DNA of 64,000 nucleotides from Planomonospora sp. ID82291 (GTDB taxonomy: Bacteria > Actinomycetota > Actinomycetes > Streptosporangiales > Streptosporangiaceae), in NCBI RefSeq assembly GCF_015711645.1, contig NZ_JABTEX010000008.1, positions 62,001 to 126,000 on the forward strand, written 5' to 3'. Positions 30,243 through 38,031 of this stretch are shown piece after piece. The position numbers and the translations under genes were made by a program. Under the pieces are notes generated by a model. That model had not been told where the DNA came from and did no database searches. It worked only from the letters and a program-made list of their open reading frames with translations. Every line of letters begins with the position of its first letter. The first letter of the stretch is position 1.

Positions 30243-31148
30243 ATGTCCACGCTCACCATCACCCGCGGCTTGTCGGCGTCGGGGAAGACGACCTGGGCCA
30301 AGGAGTGGGTCGCTCAGGACCCCGGGCTGCGGGCCCGCGTCAACCGCGACACCCTGCGCCTGATGATCCACGACGGGACCTTCATCAAGGGTGTGACCGA
30401 ACAGCAGATCATCGCCGCCCGCGACGCCACCATCACCGTGCTGCTGAAGCAGGGCGCCGACGTGGTGTGCGACGACACCAACCTGTCGCAGCGCACCGCC
30501 CGCGACCTGGCCCGCCTGGCGGCTCGCGCGGGTGCCGGCTTCGACGTGCACGACCTGACCCACGTACCGCTGCAGGAGTGCCTGCGCCGCGACGCGCTGC
30601 GCTCGAACCCGGTCGGCGAGCAGGTGATCCGCGACCAGCACCGGCGGTTCCTCGCCGGGAAGACGCTGCCGCTTCCGTGGCCGGACGAGACGCAGGACGC
30701 GACGCTGGTGCGGCCCTACACGCCGCCTCCGGGCGGGCGGCGGGCGGTACTGGCCGACATGGACGGCACGCTCGCGCTGATGACGGGGCGCTCGCCGTAC
30801 GACGCCTCGCGGGTGCACGAGGACGTGCCGAACGTGCCGGTCGTCGCGGCCGTGCGGGCCGCGTATGCGGCCGGCGCGGAGATCGTGGTCATGTCGGCGC
30901 GCAGCGACGTCTGCCGCCAGGCGACGGTCGCCTGGCTGGAGGAGCACCTGGGGGTGCCGTTTCAGGGGCCGTTCATGCGGCGTGAAGGTGACCGCCGCCC
31001 CGACGCCACGGTGAAGGCGGAGATGTTCGACGAGCACGTGCGTGATGTGTTCGACGTGCTGTACGTCCTTGATGACCGGGATCGCGTTGTGGCGGCGTGG
31101 CGGCGCATGGGGTTGACGGTTTTCCAGGTCGCCCCAGGTGACTTCTGA
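30243..31148 (+). CDS. Polynucleotide 5'-kinase/3'-phosphatase (T4 Pnkp-like)
   Basis: A 301-residue protein. Kinase: P-loop GLSASGKT (residues 9-16), VNRDTLR, DDTNLSQRTARDLA. Phosphatase (HAD type): ADMDGTLAL (D172-x-D174-G-T176) and VMSARSDVCRQ, ending with YVLDDRDRVVAAWR. Order kinase-phosphatase is that of T4 Pnkp, which converts 2',3'-cyclic/3'-phosphate and 5'-hydroxyl ends into ligatable ends. It starts 3 nt after the previous gene. With Rnl1 and RlaP it forms a complete end-healing and sealing operon. Confidence 0.9.
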   Translation: MSTLTITRGLSASGKTTWAKEWVAQDPGLRARVNRDTLRLMIHDGTFIKGVTEQQIIAARDATITVLLKQGADVVCDDTNLSQRTARDLARLAARAGAGFDVHDLTHVPLQECLRRDALRSNPVGEQVIRDQHRRFLAGKTLPLPWPDETQDATLVRPYTPPPGGRRAVLADMDGTLALMTGRSPYDASRVHEDVPNVPVVAAVRAAYAAGAEIVVMSARSDVCRQATVAWLEEHLGVPFQGPFMRREGDRRPDATVKAEMFDEHVRDVFDVLYVLDDRDRVVAAWRRMGLTVFQVAPGDF

Positions 31149-31171
31149 CGGTTGGCGTCCCATCTACTCAC

Positions 31172-31209
31172 AGTATTAACTGTGTTGCACTATAATAATG
31201 TTAATAAGG
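31172..31209 (+). promoter_or_regulatory. AT-rich accessory-unit element, copy 3
   Basis: TTAACTGTGTTGCACTATAA followed by TAATGTTAATAAGG, about 185 nt upstream of 31394. It is the most AT-rich copy. Confidence 0.7.
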
Positions 31210-31331
31210 ATCAATGATCTTCTTGTTCGGTTCACCGGAGAGGACCGCCATGCAGCCCAGCCCAGACCACCGGCCCTCCGTCGGGGATCCCTCCTCCCCT
31301 CCGGTGTAGCCCCAACCCCTTCCCCGCCCAT

Positions 31332-31362
31332 GGGAGACGGCCCGCATCACGGGCCGTCTCCC
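31332..31362 (+). terminator. Leader hairpin
   Basis: A 13-bp perfect stem (GGGAGACGGCCCG) with a CATCA loop, 31 nt before ATG 31394 and downstream of the AT-rich element. It could end readthrough from the RNA-repair operon or act as an attenuator. Confidence 0.5.
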
Positions 31363-31393
31363 GTCCTGTCACCAACGCGAAGGAAACACCTCC

Positions 31394-31729
31394 ATGCCGG
31401 CCATCGCCGAGATCGTCGACCCGCCCGTCTTCAGGATGAACCCGTCCGCGCGCTCGAAGCGGCACCCCGCCCCGCCCACCACCGAGACCCGTGAGGCCCT
31501 CCTGGCGGGGGCGCGCGCCGCCTTCCAGGTGTGGGAGCACGCCGCCGAGCGATCCCGCCAGGCCGACGCGAACGGGAATGCCGACCGCGCCCAGCTAGCG
31601 CAGGCAGCGCTCGCGGCCCGCTACCAGCTCGACAAGGCGCTGGGCTTCCCGATCAGTGGCAAGCGCCGCCGCGAGGCGGTCGCGTCCGGCTGGGAGTCCG
31701 CCGCGCCGGCCGAAGAGGGCGACCGGTGA
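31394..31729 (+). CDS. Hypothetical protein
   Basis: A 111-residue protein with GAAGGAAACACCTCC before ATG; a similar GAAGG...CCTCC leader precedes 28360. Basic N terminus (MNPSARSKRHPAPP), helical middle (EALLAGARAAFQVWEHAAERSRQADANG; RAQLAQAALAARYQLDKALGF). No family recognised. Confidence 0.6.
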   Translation: MPAIAEIVDPPVFRMNPSARSKRHPAPPTTETREALLAGARAAFQVWEHAAERSRQADANGNADRAQLAQAALAARYQLDKALGFPISGKRRREAVASGWESAAPAEEGDR

Positions 31730-32082
31730 CGCTCACCCAGGAGGTGCCCGCCTCGCCGGAAACGGGACCGGCCGGTGTGCTGCGGGCGGCCGCCACCCGA
31801 GCGCGCACCAGCGGCCCGACCGCCTTCCCCGACCCGCGCCTGGGCGAGATCCTCACGGCCATGCTGGCCAAGGCCGCCCACCGGTTCGACAACGAGGTCA
31901 TCGTCGATGCGTCCGCGCGCGGTGAGCACGGCGGGCGCCTGGTCCACGATGACGGTTGCGGCGACCGGCTGGACGGGCCGGCGGGCAGTTGCGAGTGCTT
32001 CGACGACGCTTTCGCGGTGGCGCGTTTCCTGCTCGATCCCGGCGGCCGAGACGCGGCGGCCGAGACAGGCGAGGGTTCATAG
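31726..32082 (+). CDS. Hypothetical protein
   Basis: A 118-residue protein, GTGA overlap with the previous gene. Central helix (LGEILTAMLAKAAHRF), then HGGRLVHDDGCGDRLDGPAGSCECFDDA, where three cysteines could bind metal. No family recognised. Two-gene unit under AT-rich element copy 3, ended by a long hairpin. Confidence 0.55.
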   Translation: MTLTQEVPASPETGPAGVLRAAATRARTSGPTAFPDPRLGEILTAMLAKAAHRFDNEVIVDASARGEHGGRLVHDDGCGDRLDGPAGSCECFDDAFAVARFLLDPGGRDAAAETGEGS

Positions 32083-32143
32083 GCGATCTACGCTGGTCTG
32101 CACTTGTCCTAGGATGACCAGTGCGGACCTCGGATGGGTCCGT

Positions 32144-32208
32144 CTCGGACACGACGAAGCCCCGCCCCTTCCCCGCAGGGAAGGCGACGGGGCTTCGTCG
32201 TGTCCGAG
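32144..32208 (+). terminator. Long compound hairpin
   Basis: A 21-bp perfect outer stem (CTCGGACACGACGAAGCCCC on the left arm) with an inner CCTTCC/GGAAGG stem. It separates the unit ending at 32082 from the AT-rich element at 32228. Confidence 0.7.
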
Positions 32209-32227
32209 GGCCGTCCACTTGTCCACC

Positions 32228-32256
32228 TTATTAACTGTCTTGTATTATTTTATGTG
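32228..32256 (+). promoter_or_regulatory. AT-rich accessory-unit element, copy 4
   Basis: TTATTAACTGTCTTGTATTA followed by TTTTATGTG, 56 nt upstream of ATG 32312. Confidence 0.7.
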
Positions 32257-32311
32257 TTGGCCGGAGAGATCCCCGGTTCGGGGTGACGCACCCCCACATG
32301 AAAGGCCCGCG

Positions 32312-32656
32312 ATGATCACCATCACGCCACCGCTGCCCATCCGGGACCTGCCCGGCGCCCACCCCAACCTCAGCACCAGCCACGCACCCGGCTGTCTCGT
32401 CACCGTCGACCTGTTCTTCCACGTTGAACCCGTAGACGGCCACCAGGCCGCGACCGGACTCGTTCCATCCAGCCCCGTCCTCGGCAACGTGGGCGACCCC
32501 GAAAGCGAAATCAACGCCCTGATCTTGGCCTACGGCCACCGCCACACCTTCGTCGGGACGCTCGACCTCACCCAGGAGGGCGACATGCACGGCGACGACA
32601 TCTACCGCGTGACCATCACCGACAACGGGCGAGCCGTCGGCGACTGGGTCCTCTGA
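32312..32656 (+). CDS. Hypothetical protein, paralogue of the next gene
   Basis: A 114-residue protein. Beta-rich, with EINALILAYGHRHTFVGTLDLTQEG and DIYRVTITDNGRAV near the C terminus. The same arrangement (EVRALLDAYGAEHPISGSITMCGD, TTVSVLGREV) occurs in the next protein, so the two are diverged duplicates. This fold is common in actinobacterial phage and genome neighbourhoods as small proteins of unknown function (DUF6205-like). Confidence 0.6.
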   Translation: MITITPPLPIRDLPGAHPNLSTSHAPGCLVTVDLFFHVEPVDGHQAATGLVPSSPVLGNVGDPESEINALILAYGHRHTFVGTLDLTQEGDMHGDDIYRVTITDNGRAVGDWVL

Positions 32657-32725
32657 CCTACCTCCGCCCCGCCTCCGCACCTCACCGCGCGGGGGCGGCT
32701 CACCCACGAGCCGAACAGGAACCCC

Positions 32726-33145
32726 ATGGGCGTGTACTACACCTTCGAGGGCTACTTCACCTTCGACATTCCGCTGCCCCTGTCGAAGATCCCCTCCGAC
32801 AGCCCCCACCTGCCCACCCTCTACCCCGACGACACCCTCCTGTTCCCCGTCGACCTGCTGTTCGACCTGGAGACCGACCCCGACACCGGCGAGGTGACCG
32901 CCATCGCCCTGGTACCCGGCCACCGCGAACCCGTCAAGTTCCCCAACATCGCCACAGAGGTCCGCGCCCTACTCGACGCCTACGGGGCCGAGCACCCAAT
33001 CAGCGGCAGCATCACCATGTGCGGCGACGAAGCCGGGGCGGTGACGACCGTGAGCGTGCTCGGCAGGGAAGTCATCGAAGAAGACGAGGAGGAAGAAGAG
33101 GAGGGCGAAGACGAGGAGGAGGAAGAGGACGACCTGGGGGAGTAG
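32726..33145 (+). CDS. Hypothetical protein with polyacidic tail
   Basis: A 139-residue protein. N-terminal strands (VYYTFEGYFTFDIPLPLSKI), then the region shared with the preceding paralogue, and a C-terminal tail of about 25 almost uninterrupted Glu/Asp residues. Such tails can mimic DNA or bind basic proteins. The tail alone is not proof of a DNA-mimic function. It is convergent with the 8xHTH gene, a hairpin lying between. Confidence 0.6.
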   Translation: MGVYYTFEGYFTFDIPLPLSKIPSDSPHLPTLYPDDTLLFPVDLLFDLETDPDTGEVTAIALVPGHREPVKFPNIATEVRALLDAYGAEHPISGSITMCGDEAGAVTTVSVLGREVIEEDEEEEEEGEDEEEEEDDLGE

Positions 33146-33150
33146 ACGCC

Positions 33151-33179
33151 GCCGGCGGGGACCGCAAAGCCCCGCCGGC
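33151..33179. terminator. Bidirectional terminator hairpin
   Basis: A 10-bp perfect stem (GCCGGCGGGG) with a 9-nt loop between convergent stop codons at 33145 and 33188. Confidence 0.6.
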
Positions 33180-33187
33180 CGTGCGCC

Positions 33188-34468
33188 TCAGCTCGCCACC
33201 GCAGCCTCCGCCACCCCGGCCACCTGGGCACGCCACTGCTCCTGCCGCAGCACCTGCGACGCATACGCCGCCGTCGTGCCTTGATCACGCGCGATCGCTC
33301 CCAATGTCCAGCCCGCCGCCCGCAGCCGTACCATCCGCTGACGATCCAGTTGCCGCGCCTGCGGCCGCGGCCCCCGCGGGCGGCGCAACGCCCGCGTCGG
33401 GTCATCGCCTAGCTTCCGCACCACCCGCATCACCGTCCAGTACGACACGTGCAGCTCCCGCCGGATCCAGGAGATCGTCTTACCGGAGTTCCACGCCCGG
33501 GTGACAGCTCGTTCCGTCGCCAGGCTCACGAACTGCACCTGATGCGGCCGCTCCGGGTTCGGCACCATACCGCGCAGCCGCTTGGACACCGTCGCGTGAC
33601 TGCACCCCATCTGCTCGGCGATCTTCTGGACGCTGAGGCCTTCGGCGCGCAGGCGCCGCACTCTGTCCATATCCAGCCGCACGCGCCGCGGTCCACCCAC
33701 CCGCAACCGGACGCTGGTGTTCTCCAGCGCGGCACGCACCGCGTACCGCCCCACCTTGAAGTGGTCAGCGATCTGCGCGATCGTCGCCCCGCCCTCGTAC
33801 ATCGCCACGACCTCCCGTTCGGAGATGCGGCTGCGGTCCCGCCAGTCGGGGATGCCCTCCAGGTCGTTCGTCAGATGCCACACGTACTGCGGCGAGGTGC
33901 CCACCTCGGCGGCGATCTGCGGCAGCGTCCACCCCTGCAGGCGAAGCTCACGGGCCCGCTCCCGGTCGATGCGGTGGCGCCGCGACGCCGGGTCGATGCC
34001 TGCCGCGACCAGCACCTTGCGAATGGTTTCGGTGCTGGCGCCCACCTCGGTCGCGATCCGCTCCTGCGTCTGGCCGGCCTCCCACCCGGCCAGAATCGCC
34101 TCCCGTTTGGCGTCGCTGACCCGGGAAGCGCGCGGCGCCGTCATGGGCCGCATCTGCACACCGGCCGCCTTCAGATGCGTGTGCACGTACTGCCGCGAGT
34201 ACCCGGTGTCGATGCTGATCTGCCGAAGCGTCTTCCCGGACCTGTACGACTCGGCCGCGGCCTCGACGTCGAACGGGCCGCGGTCGGCCGGCCGGGGTGG
34301 CATCGGGTCGACCGCGTTGCGAACCACGGTCACCGAGACGTTGAAGTGGCGGCTGATCGCCGCATACGTCCACCCCTTCGCCCGCAGCTTGATCGCCTTG
34401 GCAGGGCTCCACGCCGGGGACGGCTTGCCGGTCTTGGACTTGGTGTTCTGTGCCTTGGGGGTCGTCAC
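33188..34468 (-). CDS. Protein of eight tandem helix-turn-helix units
   Basis: A 426-residue protein from GTG 34468. It is built almost wholly from HTH units of about 45-55 residues: KAIKLRAKGWTYAAISRHFN; AAESYRSGKTLRQISIDTG; AILAGWEAGQTQERIATEVG; ARELRLQGWTLPQIAAEVG; VVAMYEGGATIAQIADHFK; VRRLRAEGLSVQKIAEQMG; VTRAWNSGKTISWIRRELH; MVRLRAAGWTLGAIARDQG, each followed by a recognition-type helix. Linkers are short and basic. No enzymatic domain is present. Consecutive HTHs in this number are unusual; the array could read a long operator. It has a variant GCGACGTWAGC element and a GACGTTAACGTC palindrome upstream, pointing to late control or autoregulation. Confidence 0.8.
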   Translation of the reverse strand: MTTPKAQNTKSKTGKPSPAWSPAKAIKLRAKGWTYAAISRHFNVSVTVVRNAVDPMPPRPADRGPFDVEAAAESYRSGKTLRQISIDTGYSRQYVHTHLKAAGVQMRPMTAPRASRVSDAKREAILAGWEAGQTQERIATEVGASTETIRKVLVAAGIDPASRRHRIDRERARELRLQGWTLPQIAAEVGTSPQYVWHLTNDLEGIPDWRDRSRISEREVVAMYEGGATIAQIADHFKVGRYAVRAALENTSVRLRVGGPRRVRLDMDRVRRLRAEGLSVQKIAEQMGCSHATVSKRLRGMVPNPERPHQVQFVSLATERAVTRAWNSGKTISWIRRELHVSYWTVMRVVRKLGDDPTRALRRPRGPRPQARQLDRQRMVRLRAAGWTLGAIARDQGTTAAYASQVLRQEQWRAQVAGVAEAAVAS

Positions 34469-34491
34469 GGCGGTGGACCGTACACGACTTC

Positions 34492-34512
34492 GACGTTAAC
34501 GTCTTACGACGC
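34492..34512 (-). promoter_or_regulatory. GACGTTAACGTC palindrome plus GCGACGTWAGC-like element
   Basis: A 12-bp palindrome (34492-34503) abuts a minus-strand GCGTCGTAAGA (34502-34512), two mismatches from the late element, 34 nt upstream of GTG 34468. The palindrome contains GACGTTAAC on both strands. Confidence 0.55.
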
Positions 34513-34525
34513 TCTCACCTGCGAA

Positions 34526-34549
34526 AATGCCCCGCCGTGGCGGGGCATT
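34526..34549 (-). terminator. Rho-independent terminator
   Basis: Read leftward, an 11-bp stem (AATGCCCCGCC) is followed by TTTT; it lies just after the stop codon of the gene at 34552. Confidence 0.75.
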
Positions 34550-34551
34550 CG

Positions 34552-34764
34552 TCAGGGGGCGGGCTCGCCGGGGCAGACACTTCCGTACGCTTCGGGGAAC
34601 GGCCGCCGGCACTTGAGGCAGTAGGGGTCCCCGGCCACGGCGACCTCGGTTCCCGCGGGGATCTCCACACCGCCGGCCAGCATCTTCCTGGCCTCCTCAC
34701 TGGACGCGAGCGGCAGTTCCGCGGGGACAACCCACGTGTGTTCTTCGGTGGTGGCGCTGGTCAT
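34552..34764 (-). CDS. Small zinc-ribbon protein
   Basis: A 70-residue protein. The first half is polar (TSATTEEHTWVVPAELPLASSEEARKML when read in parts); the second half carries DPYCLKCRRPFPEAYGSVCP, a likely half zinc ribbon. Gene ends at a clear terminator. Function unknown. Confidence 0.6.
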   Translation of the reverse strand: MTSATTEEHTWVVPAELPLASSEEARKMLAGGVEIPAGTEVAVAGDPYCLKCRRPFPEAYGSVCPGEPAP

Positions 34765-34810
34765 GCCAGGACGCTACCAGCCGCGCCGTCCAGGAAGATC
34801 ACCGGTGGCC

Positions 34811-35515
34811 TCACGTCAAGGCATCAGCGGCGCTCTGGGTGCCGCCCTGAAGGTGGCCGCGGATCATCTGTTCCAACGCCTTCAGGTTCGCGGCCAGGGC
34901 GGCCAGCTCATCGGCCTCGTCCAGGAGGACGTCGGGGTCGGCGGGCTCGTTGAAGTCGAGGTCGACCTCGTAGCCGCTTTCCATCTGCGCGGCCAGCGGG
35001 TATTCGCTCCCGTGGACCATGTCGGCGATGACGGCGCGCACCGTGTCGCGCTCCAGCGGCAGCACCAGGTCCTGCCAGCGCTCACGCACCCGCATGGCGA
35101 ACTCCCACGCATCAGGCCACTCACCGTCTCGCGCCAGTTCCCACTCGTAGCGGAGACGCTTCTGGGCCGGACCCGACAGCGCCGCCCCCAGCTGTCCGAA
35201 CTCGGGCATCTGCTCCACCAGGTCGTCTACCTGTTCCCGTGACATGTCGAACACGGTCGTGTCGCCGGCCTCGCGGGCCGCGGCCAGCAGCGGCGCGCGC
35301 TCGTGGAGCCACTGGGTGAACTTCTCCGGCTCGCAGCCCTCGCACGGGCAGACGAGCATGTCGTGATCGCCCATGCATCCCGCCGCCGACTCGGTGGCGT
35401 TCACCCCTCGGAGGCTTCCGTCGGAGCTGAGCCGCTGCAGTGCCTGCTGGTAGCTGAGGCCGTGCTCAGCGGCGTAGGCGCGGACGTGCTTCTTCTTCGC
35501 GGCGTCTTGAGTCAC
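34811..35515 (-). CDS. Hypothetical protein of the virion region
   Basis: A 234-residue protein, GTG start. The N terminus reads KKKHVRAYAAEHGLSYQQALQRL, a short helical motif seen at the start of many actinobacterial mobile-element proteins, probably nucleic-acid or partner binding. Then CPCEGCEPEKF and a long acidic helical region. No function assigned. A variant GCGACGTWAGC element lies 67 nt upstream. Confidence 0.55.
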   Translation of the reverse strand: MTQDAAKKKHVRAYAAEHGLSYQQALQRLSSDGSLRGVNATESAAGCMGDHDMLVCPCEGCEPEKFTQWLHERAPLLAAAREAGDTTVFDMSREQVDDLVEQMPEFGQLGAALSGPAQKRLRYEWELARDGEWPDAWEFAMRVRERWQDLVLPLERDTVRAVIADMVHGSEYPLAAQMESGYEVDLDFNEPADPDVLLDEADELAALAANLKALEQMIRGHLQGGTQSAADALT

Positions 35516-35581
35516 CGTGACGTCTCTTCCGGGGCTGTCGTCCCACGCACAAAGCAGCCCGCAGGTGGGGAACCGCAGTGA

Positions 35582-35592
35582 GCTGACGTCGC
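35582..35592 (-). promoter_or_regulatory. GCGACGTWAGC-type element
   Basis: Minus strand GCGACGTCAGC, one mismatch, 67 nt upstream of GTG 35515. Confidence 0.55.
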
Positions 35593-35745
35593 GATCCAGG
35601 GGGCCTTCGCTCGTCGGCGCATGCTCCCAGCGTGGGCGGGAGGGCTCAGAGCAGGCTTTGCGCTAGCCGTACCGGCACGCTACACCACGGCGCCGACATC
35701 CGGCACCGTCCCCCGGCTCGGGCATGCGGGCCGCGGCACTGGGAC

Positions 35746-35792
35746 GCCGCGTCGCCCTGCCGAAGCTGCCAGCTCCGGCAGGGCGACGCGGC
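35746..35792 (-). terminator. Terminator hairpin of the hydrolase gene
   Basis: A 17-bp perfect stem (GCCGCGTCGCCCTGCCG) with a 13-nt loop, 10 nt beyond the stop codon at 35802. Confidence 0.7.
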
Positions 35793-35801
35793 CGGAATCC
35801 G

Positions 35802-36722
35802 TCACGGCGGAGGGCACTTGGCCACCAGCCGCGTGTCCGCCCACTTCAGCACTTCCTGCGACACAGCGGGCATCTTCCACAGGGCCGTGCTGTGCCCCGA
35901 CCCGGCCAGCACCCGCACCACCGCGGTCACGCCCGCCTCGCGCAGCCGCGCGGCCAGCTCCTGCGTGGGAGCGGGAGGAACGAACTCGTCGCGGGAGTGG
36001 AACGCCAGCAGCGCCGCCGAACGCGGCCCCACCCCTGCGGCGGCTTCCATGCTGCGCCACTGGGCCTTGCACGTCGCCGTCGTCGGCTGGCATCCGGCCA
36101 GCGCCACCGCTGAGGTCCGCAGTTTGCGCACCAGGTCGGAGGCGCCCGCCTGGGCACCGGCGGTGTAGGCGGCGGTGGGGGAGACCGGCGGCGACATCCC
36201 CACGACGCCCCGCAGCCCCGGCGGGCGCTCCGGCCAGGAGCCGATGGAGGCCGCCAGGTGCCCGCCGGCGGAGAAACCGACCAGCAGCCAGCGGGAGGGG
36301 TCGAACCCGTAGCTGGCCGCGTGAGCGCGGGCGTAGGTGATCGCCGCGGCGACGTCGTCGCGTTGCGCGGGCCAGTGCGCCACCCCGGTCAGGCGGTAGT
36401 TGACGTTGAAGACGGCGTATCCAGCGGCGGCGAACGTCGCGGCGCCCGACCGCAGGTCGCTCTTGTCTCCGCCGGACCACCAGCCGCCGTGCACGATGAA
36501 GACACCCGGCTTGACGCCGCGGCCGGCGGTGACATCCATGCGTTGAGCCGGGTCACGGCCGTAGGCCACCTCGACGGGCGCTGCCGCACTGCGGGTGGCG
36601 GACCGGGCGGACGGGTGCGGGGGGAGAGCGGCGAGCCCGACCATCAGCGCAACCGTGACCGCCACGGCCAGCCGTACCGACGACCACGTGTCCGCCCGCC
36701 GCTGTCTGCTGGCGGCCCTCAT
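35802..36722 (-). CDS. Secreted alpha/beta hydrolase (esterase/lipase-like)
   Basis: A 306-residue protein. A signal-type helix (VRLAVAVTVALMVGLAAL) follows a basic start. HGGWWSGG is the oxyanion-hole HGGW motif, LVGFSAGGHLA the GxSxG nucleophile elbow (Ser), and RDEFVPP and GSGHSTAL supply the Asp/His region. Enzymes of this group hydrolyse carboxyl esters outside the membrane. The start overlaps the stop of the nuclease gene (ATGA). In a virion region it may help envelope passage or be a lysogenic-conversion gene. Two cysteines suggest an extracellular disulfide. Confidence 0.8.
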   Translation of the reverse strand: MRAASRQRRADTWSSVRLAVAVTVALMVGLAALPPHPSARSATRSAAAPVEVAYGRDPAQRMDVTAGRGVKPGVFIVHGGWWSGGDKSDLRSGAATFAAAGYAVFNVNYRLTGVAHWPAQRDDVAAAITYARAHAASYGFDPSRWLLVGFSAGGHLAASIGSWPERPPGLRGVVGMSPPVSPTAAYTAGAQAGASDLVRKLRTSAVALAGCQPTTATCKAQWRSMEAAAGVGPRSAALLAFHSRDEFVPPAPTQELAARLREAGVTAVVRVLAGSGHSTALWKMPAVSQEVLKWADTRLVAKCPPP

Positions 36723-37168
36723 GCGGTGCTCGCGTGTCCGGCGGCGACCAGCGCGGCACCGAGCCCGTCCGGGTCAGTCGCCGTGGTGATCGTCACCAGG
36801 TACCGGCCGTACCGTTCCTTGCGGTCGCGGAACGTCCGCACCCAGAACTGCGGGCCGTGCTGGTCGAGCCACGCCGCGGTGAACTCGCGGGCCGCCTCCC
36901 CCCCGGCGGTGCCGAGCTCGGGAGCGTACACGCCGGCCAGGCGTGCACGGATCGTGTGGGAGATGCCGAAGCCGACGTCGACGACCAGGTCCACGGTGTC
37001 GGCGTCGACGACCTTGGCCACGGTGGCGGTGTACACGTACCGATCGGGTGGCGCCGGGGCTGTGGTCTTCTTGCAGCGGCAGCGCGCCGAATGCGTGTGG
37101 GCCGGCGTCTGCTCCCGGTCGGGAACATCGGCCGGCGGCGCCGCGGGTGTGTCAGGTGCGGAAGTCAT
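36719..37168 (-). CDS. Staphylococcal nuclease-like (thermonuclease) protein
   Basis: 149 residues from ATG 37168. After a Pro-rich start with an RCRC cluster comes the SNase-like barrel: YTATVAKVVDADTVDLVVDVGFG, TIRARLAGVYAPELG and RDRKERYGRYLVTI, with Asp and Arg at the usual catalytic positions. Known SNases cleave DNA and RNA with calcium. It may degrade host DNA or be carried in the particle. A GCGACGTWAGC element is 26 nt upstream. Confidence 0.8.
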   Translation of the reverse strand: MTSAPDTPAAPPADVPDREQTPAHTHSARCRCKKTTAPAPPDRYVYTATVAKVVDADTVDLVVDVGFGISHTIRARLAGVYAPELGTAGGEAAREFTAAWLDQHGPQFWVRTFRDRKERYGRYLVTITTATDPDGLGAALVAAGHASTA

Positions 37169-37193
37169 GCCGCGGAGGATGGCCGTGTCGGGG

Positions 37194-37204
37194 GCTAACG
37201 TCGC
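37194..37204 (-). promoter_or_regulatory. GCGACGTWAGC element
   Basis: Exact GCGACGTTAGC on the minus strand, 26 nt upstream of ATG 37168. Confidence 0.65.
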
Positions 37205-37233
37205 ATCGGGCCGCAATCCGGTAGGACAGGCCC

Positions 37234-37917
37234 CTACCAGCAGGTGGAGCGCTGGACGGCGGCGGCAGTCAGCACGGCGGGCCGGGGCTCGTTCGCGACC
37301 GCCAGCATGCCGATCCAGCCTTCGTCGGAGACGGACAGGTCGTCGCACCAGGACAAGGCGGGTGGCATGAAGGAGTAACTGGTGGGTGTTTGCGTGGTCT
37401 GCGTGCCGGTGGCGCTGGCCGACTGGTAATCGGCAAGCGCCGGATTGAGCGCGAGCCGAATCTCATGAGCGGGGCTGGCGACGTTGATGCCAGTGCGGGT
37501 CTCGACTCGCACCCACCGGTTGAGCGGCACCACGGCGGACGTCAGGGTGACGACGGGTGTGAAGGAGGTGAGGTAGTTCCACAGCGACAGCTGGCCGCTG
37601 CTGCTCAACCGCAGGCCGCGTACCGTGTTGGAGGCGGTGCCGATGGAGAAGAGCTCCGAGTCGCCCGGGTAGGCCGTCAGGTACAGGTGCTGGCGGGTGT
37701 AGATGGTGGTGCCGCCGGTGAATGACCACTTCATGGAGGTGTACTCGTCAGCGCAGTAGGCCGACAGGCTCCCCGAGTAGGAACGCACCGCGGAGAAGAC
37801 CGGCGCGGTTCCTTCGCTGTAGGTGTCGAGCGCGTCACCGGACGCCCCACCGGAGTTGTCCAGCGTGATGGCGGCGCCGCTGGTGCCGCCGTTGAAGGAG
37901 TTGCTGCGTTTAGCCAT
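37234..37917 (-). CDS. Beta-rich virion protein (lectin-like/jelly-roll)
   Basis: About 227 residues; ATG 37917 has GGGGAG 7-8 nt upstream. It begins AKRSNSFNGGTSGAAITLDNSGG and continues with strand-rich segments (TSMKWSFTGGTTIYTRQHLYL, RLSSSGQLSLWNYLTS, WVRVETRTGINV), like the carbohydrate-binding jelly rolls on phage surfaces. It directly follows the major capsid gene, so a head decoration or fibre-like adhesion protein is likely. No exact family named. Confidence 0.55.
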   Translation of the reverse strand: MAKRSNSFNGGTSGAAITLDNSGGASGDALDTYSEGTAPVFSAVRSYSGSLSAYCADEYTSMKWSFTGGTTIYTRQHLYLTAYPGDSELFSIGTASNTVRGLRLSSSGQLSLWNYLTSFTPVVTLTSAVVPLNRWVRVETRTGINVASPAHEIRLALNPALADYQSASATGTQTTQTPTSYSFMPPALSWCDDLSVSDEGWIGMLAVANEPRPAVLTAAAVQRSTCW

Positions 37918-37946
37918 CACCGGCTCCCCACGTGTGCGCGACCGAG

Positions 37947-38015
37947 ACGCGCGGTCGCATCACGCGACCGCGCGTGAACCAGGAAAGGAGACGCCCTTCC
38001 TCCGGTTCACGCGCG
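37947..38015 (-). promoter_or_regulatory. Two mutually exclusive hairpins downstream of the capsid gene
   Basis: Hairpin A: ACGCGCGGTCGC pairs with 37964-37975 (12 bp, 5-nt loop). Hairpin B: CCGCGCGTGAACC (37968-37980) pairs with 38003-38015 (13 bp). They share 37968-37975, so only one can form at a time, as in attenuators. Confidence 0.55.
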
Positions 38016-38031
38016 GCCGCATCACCGCCGA

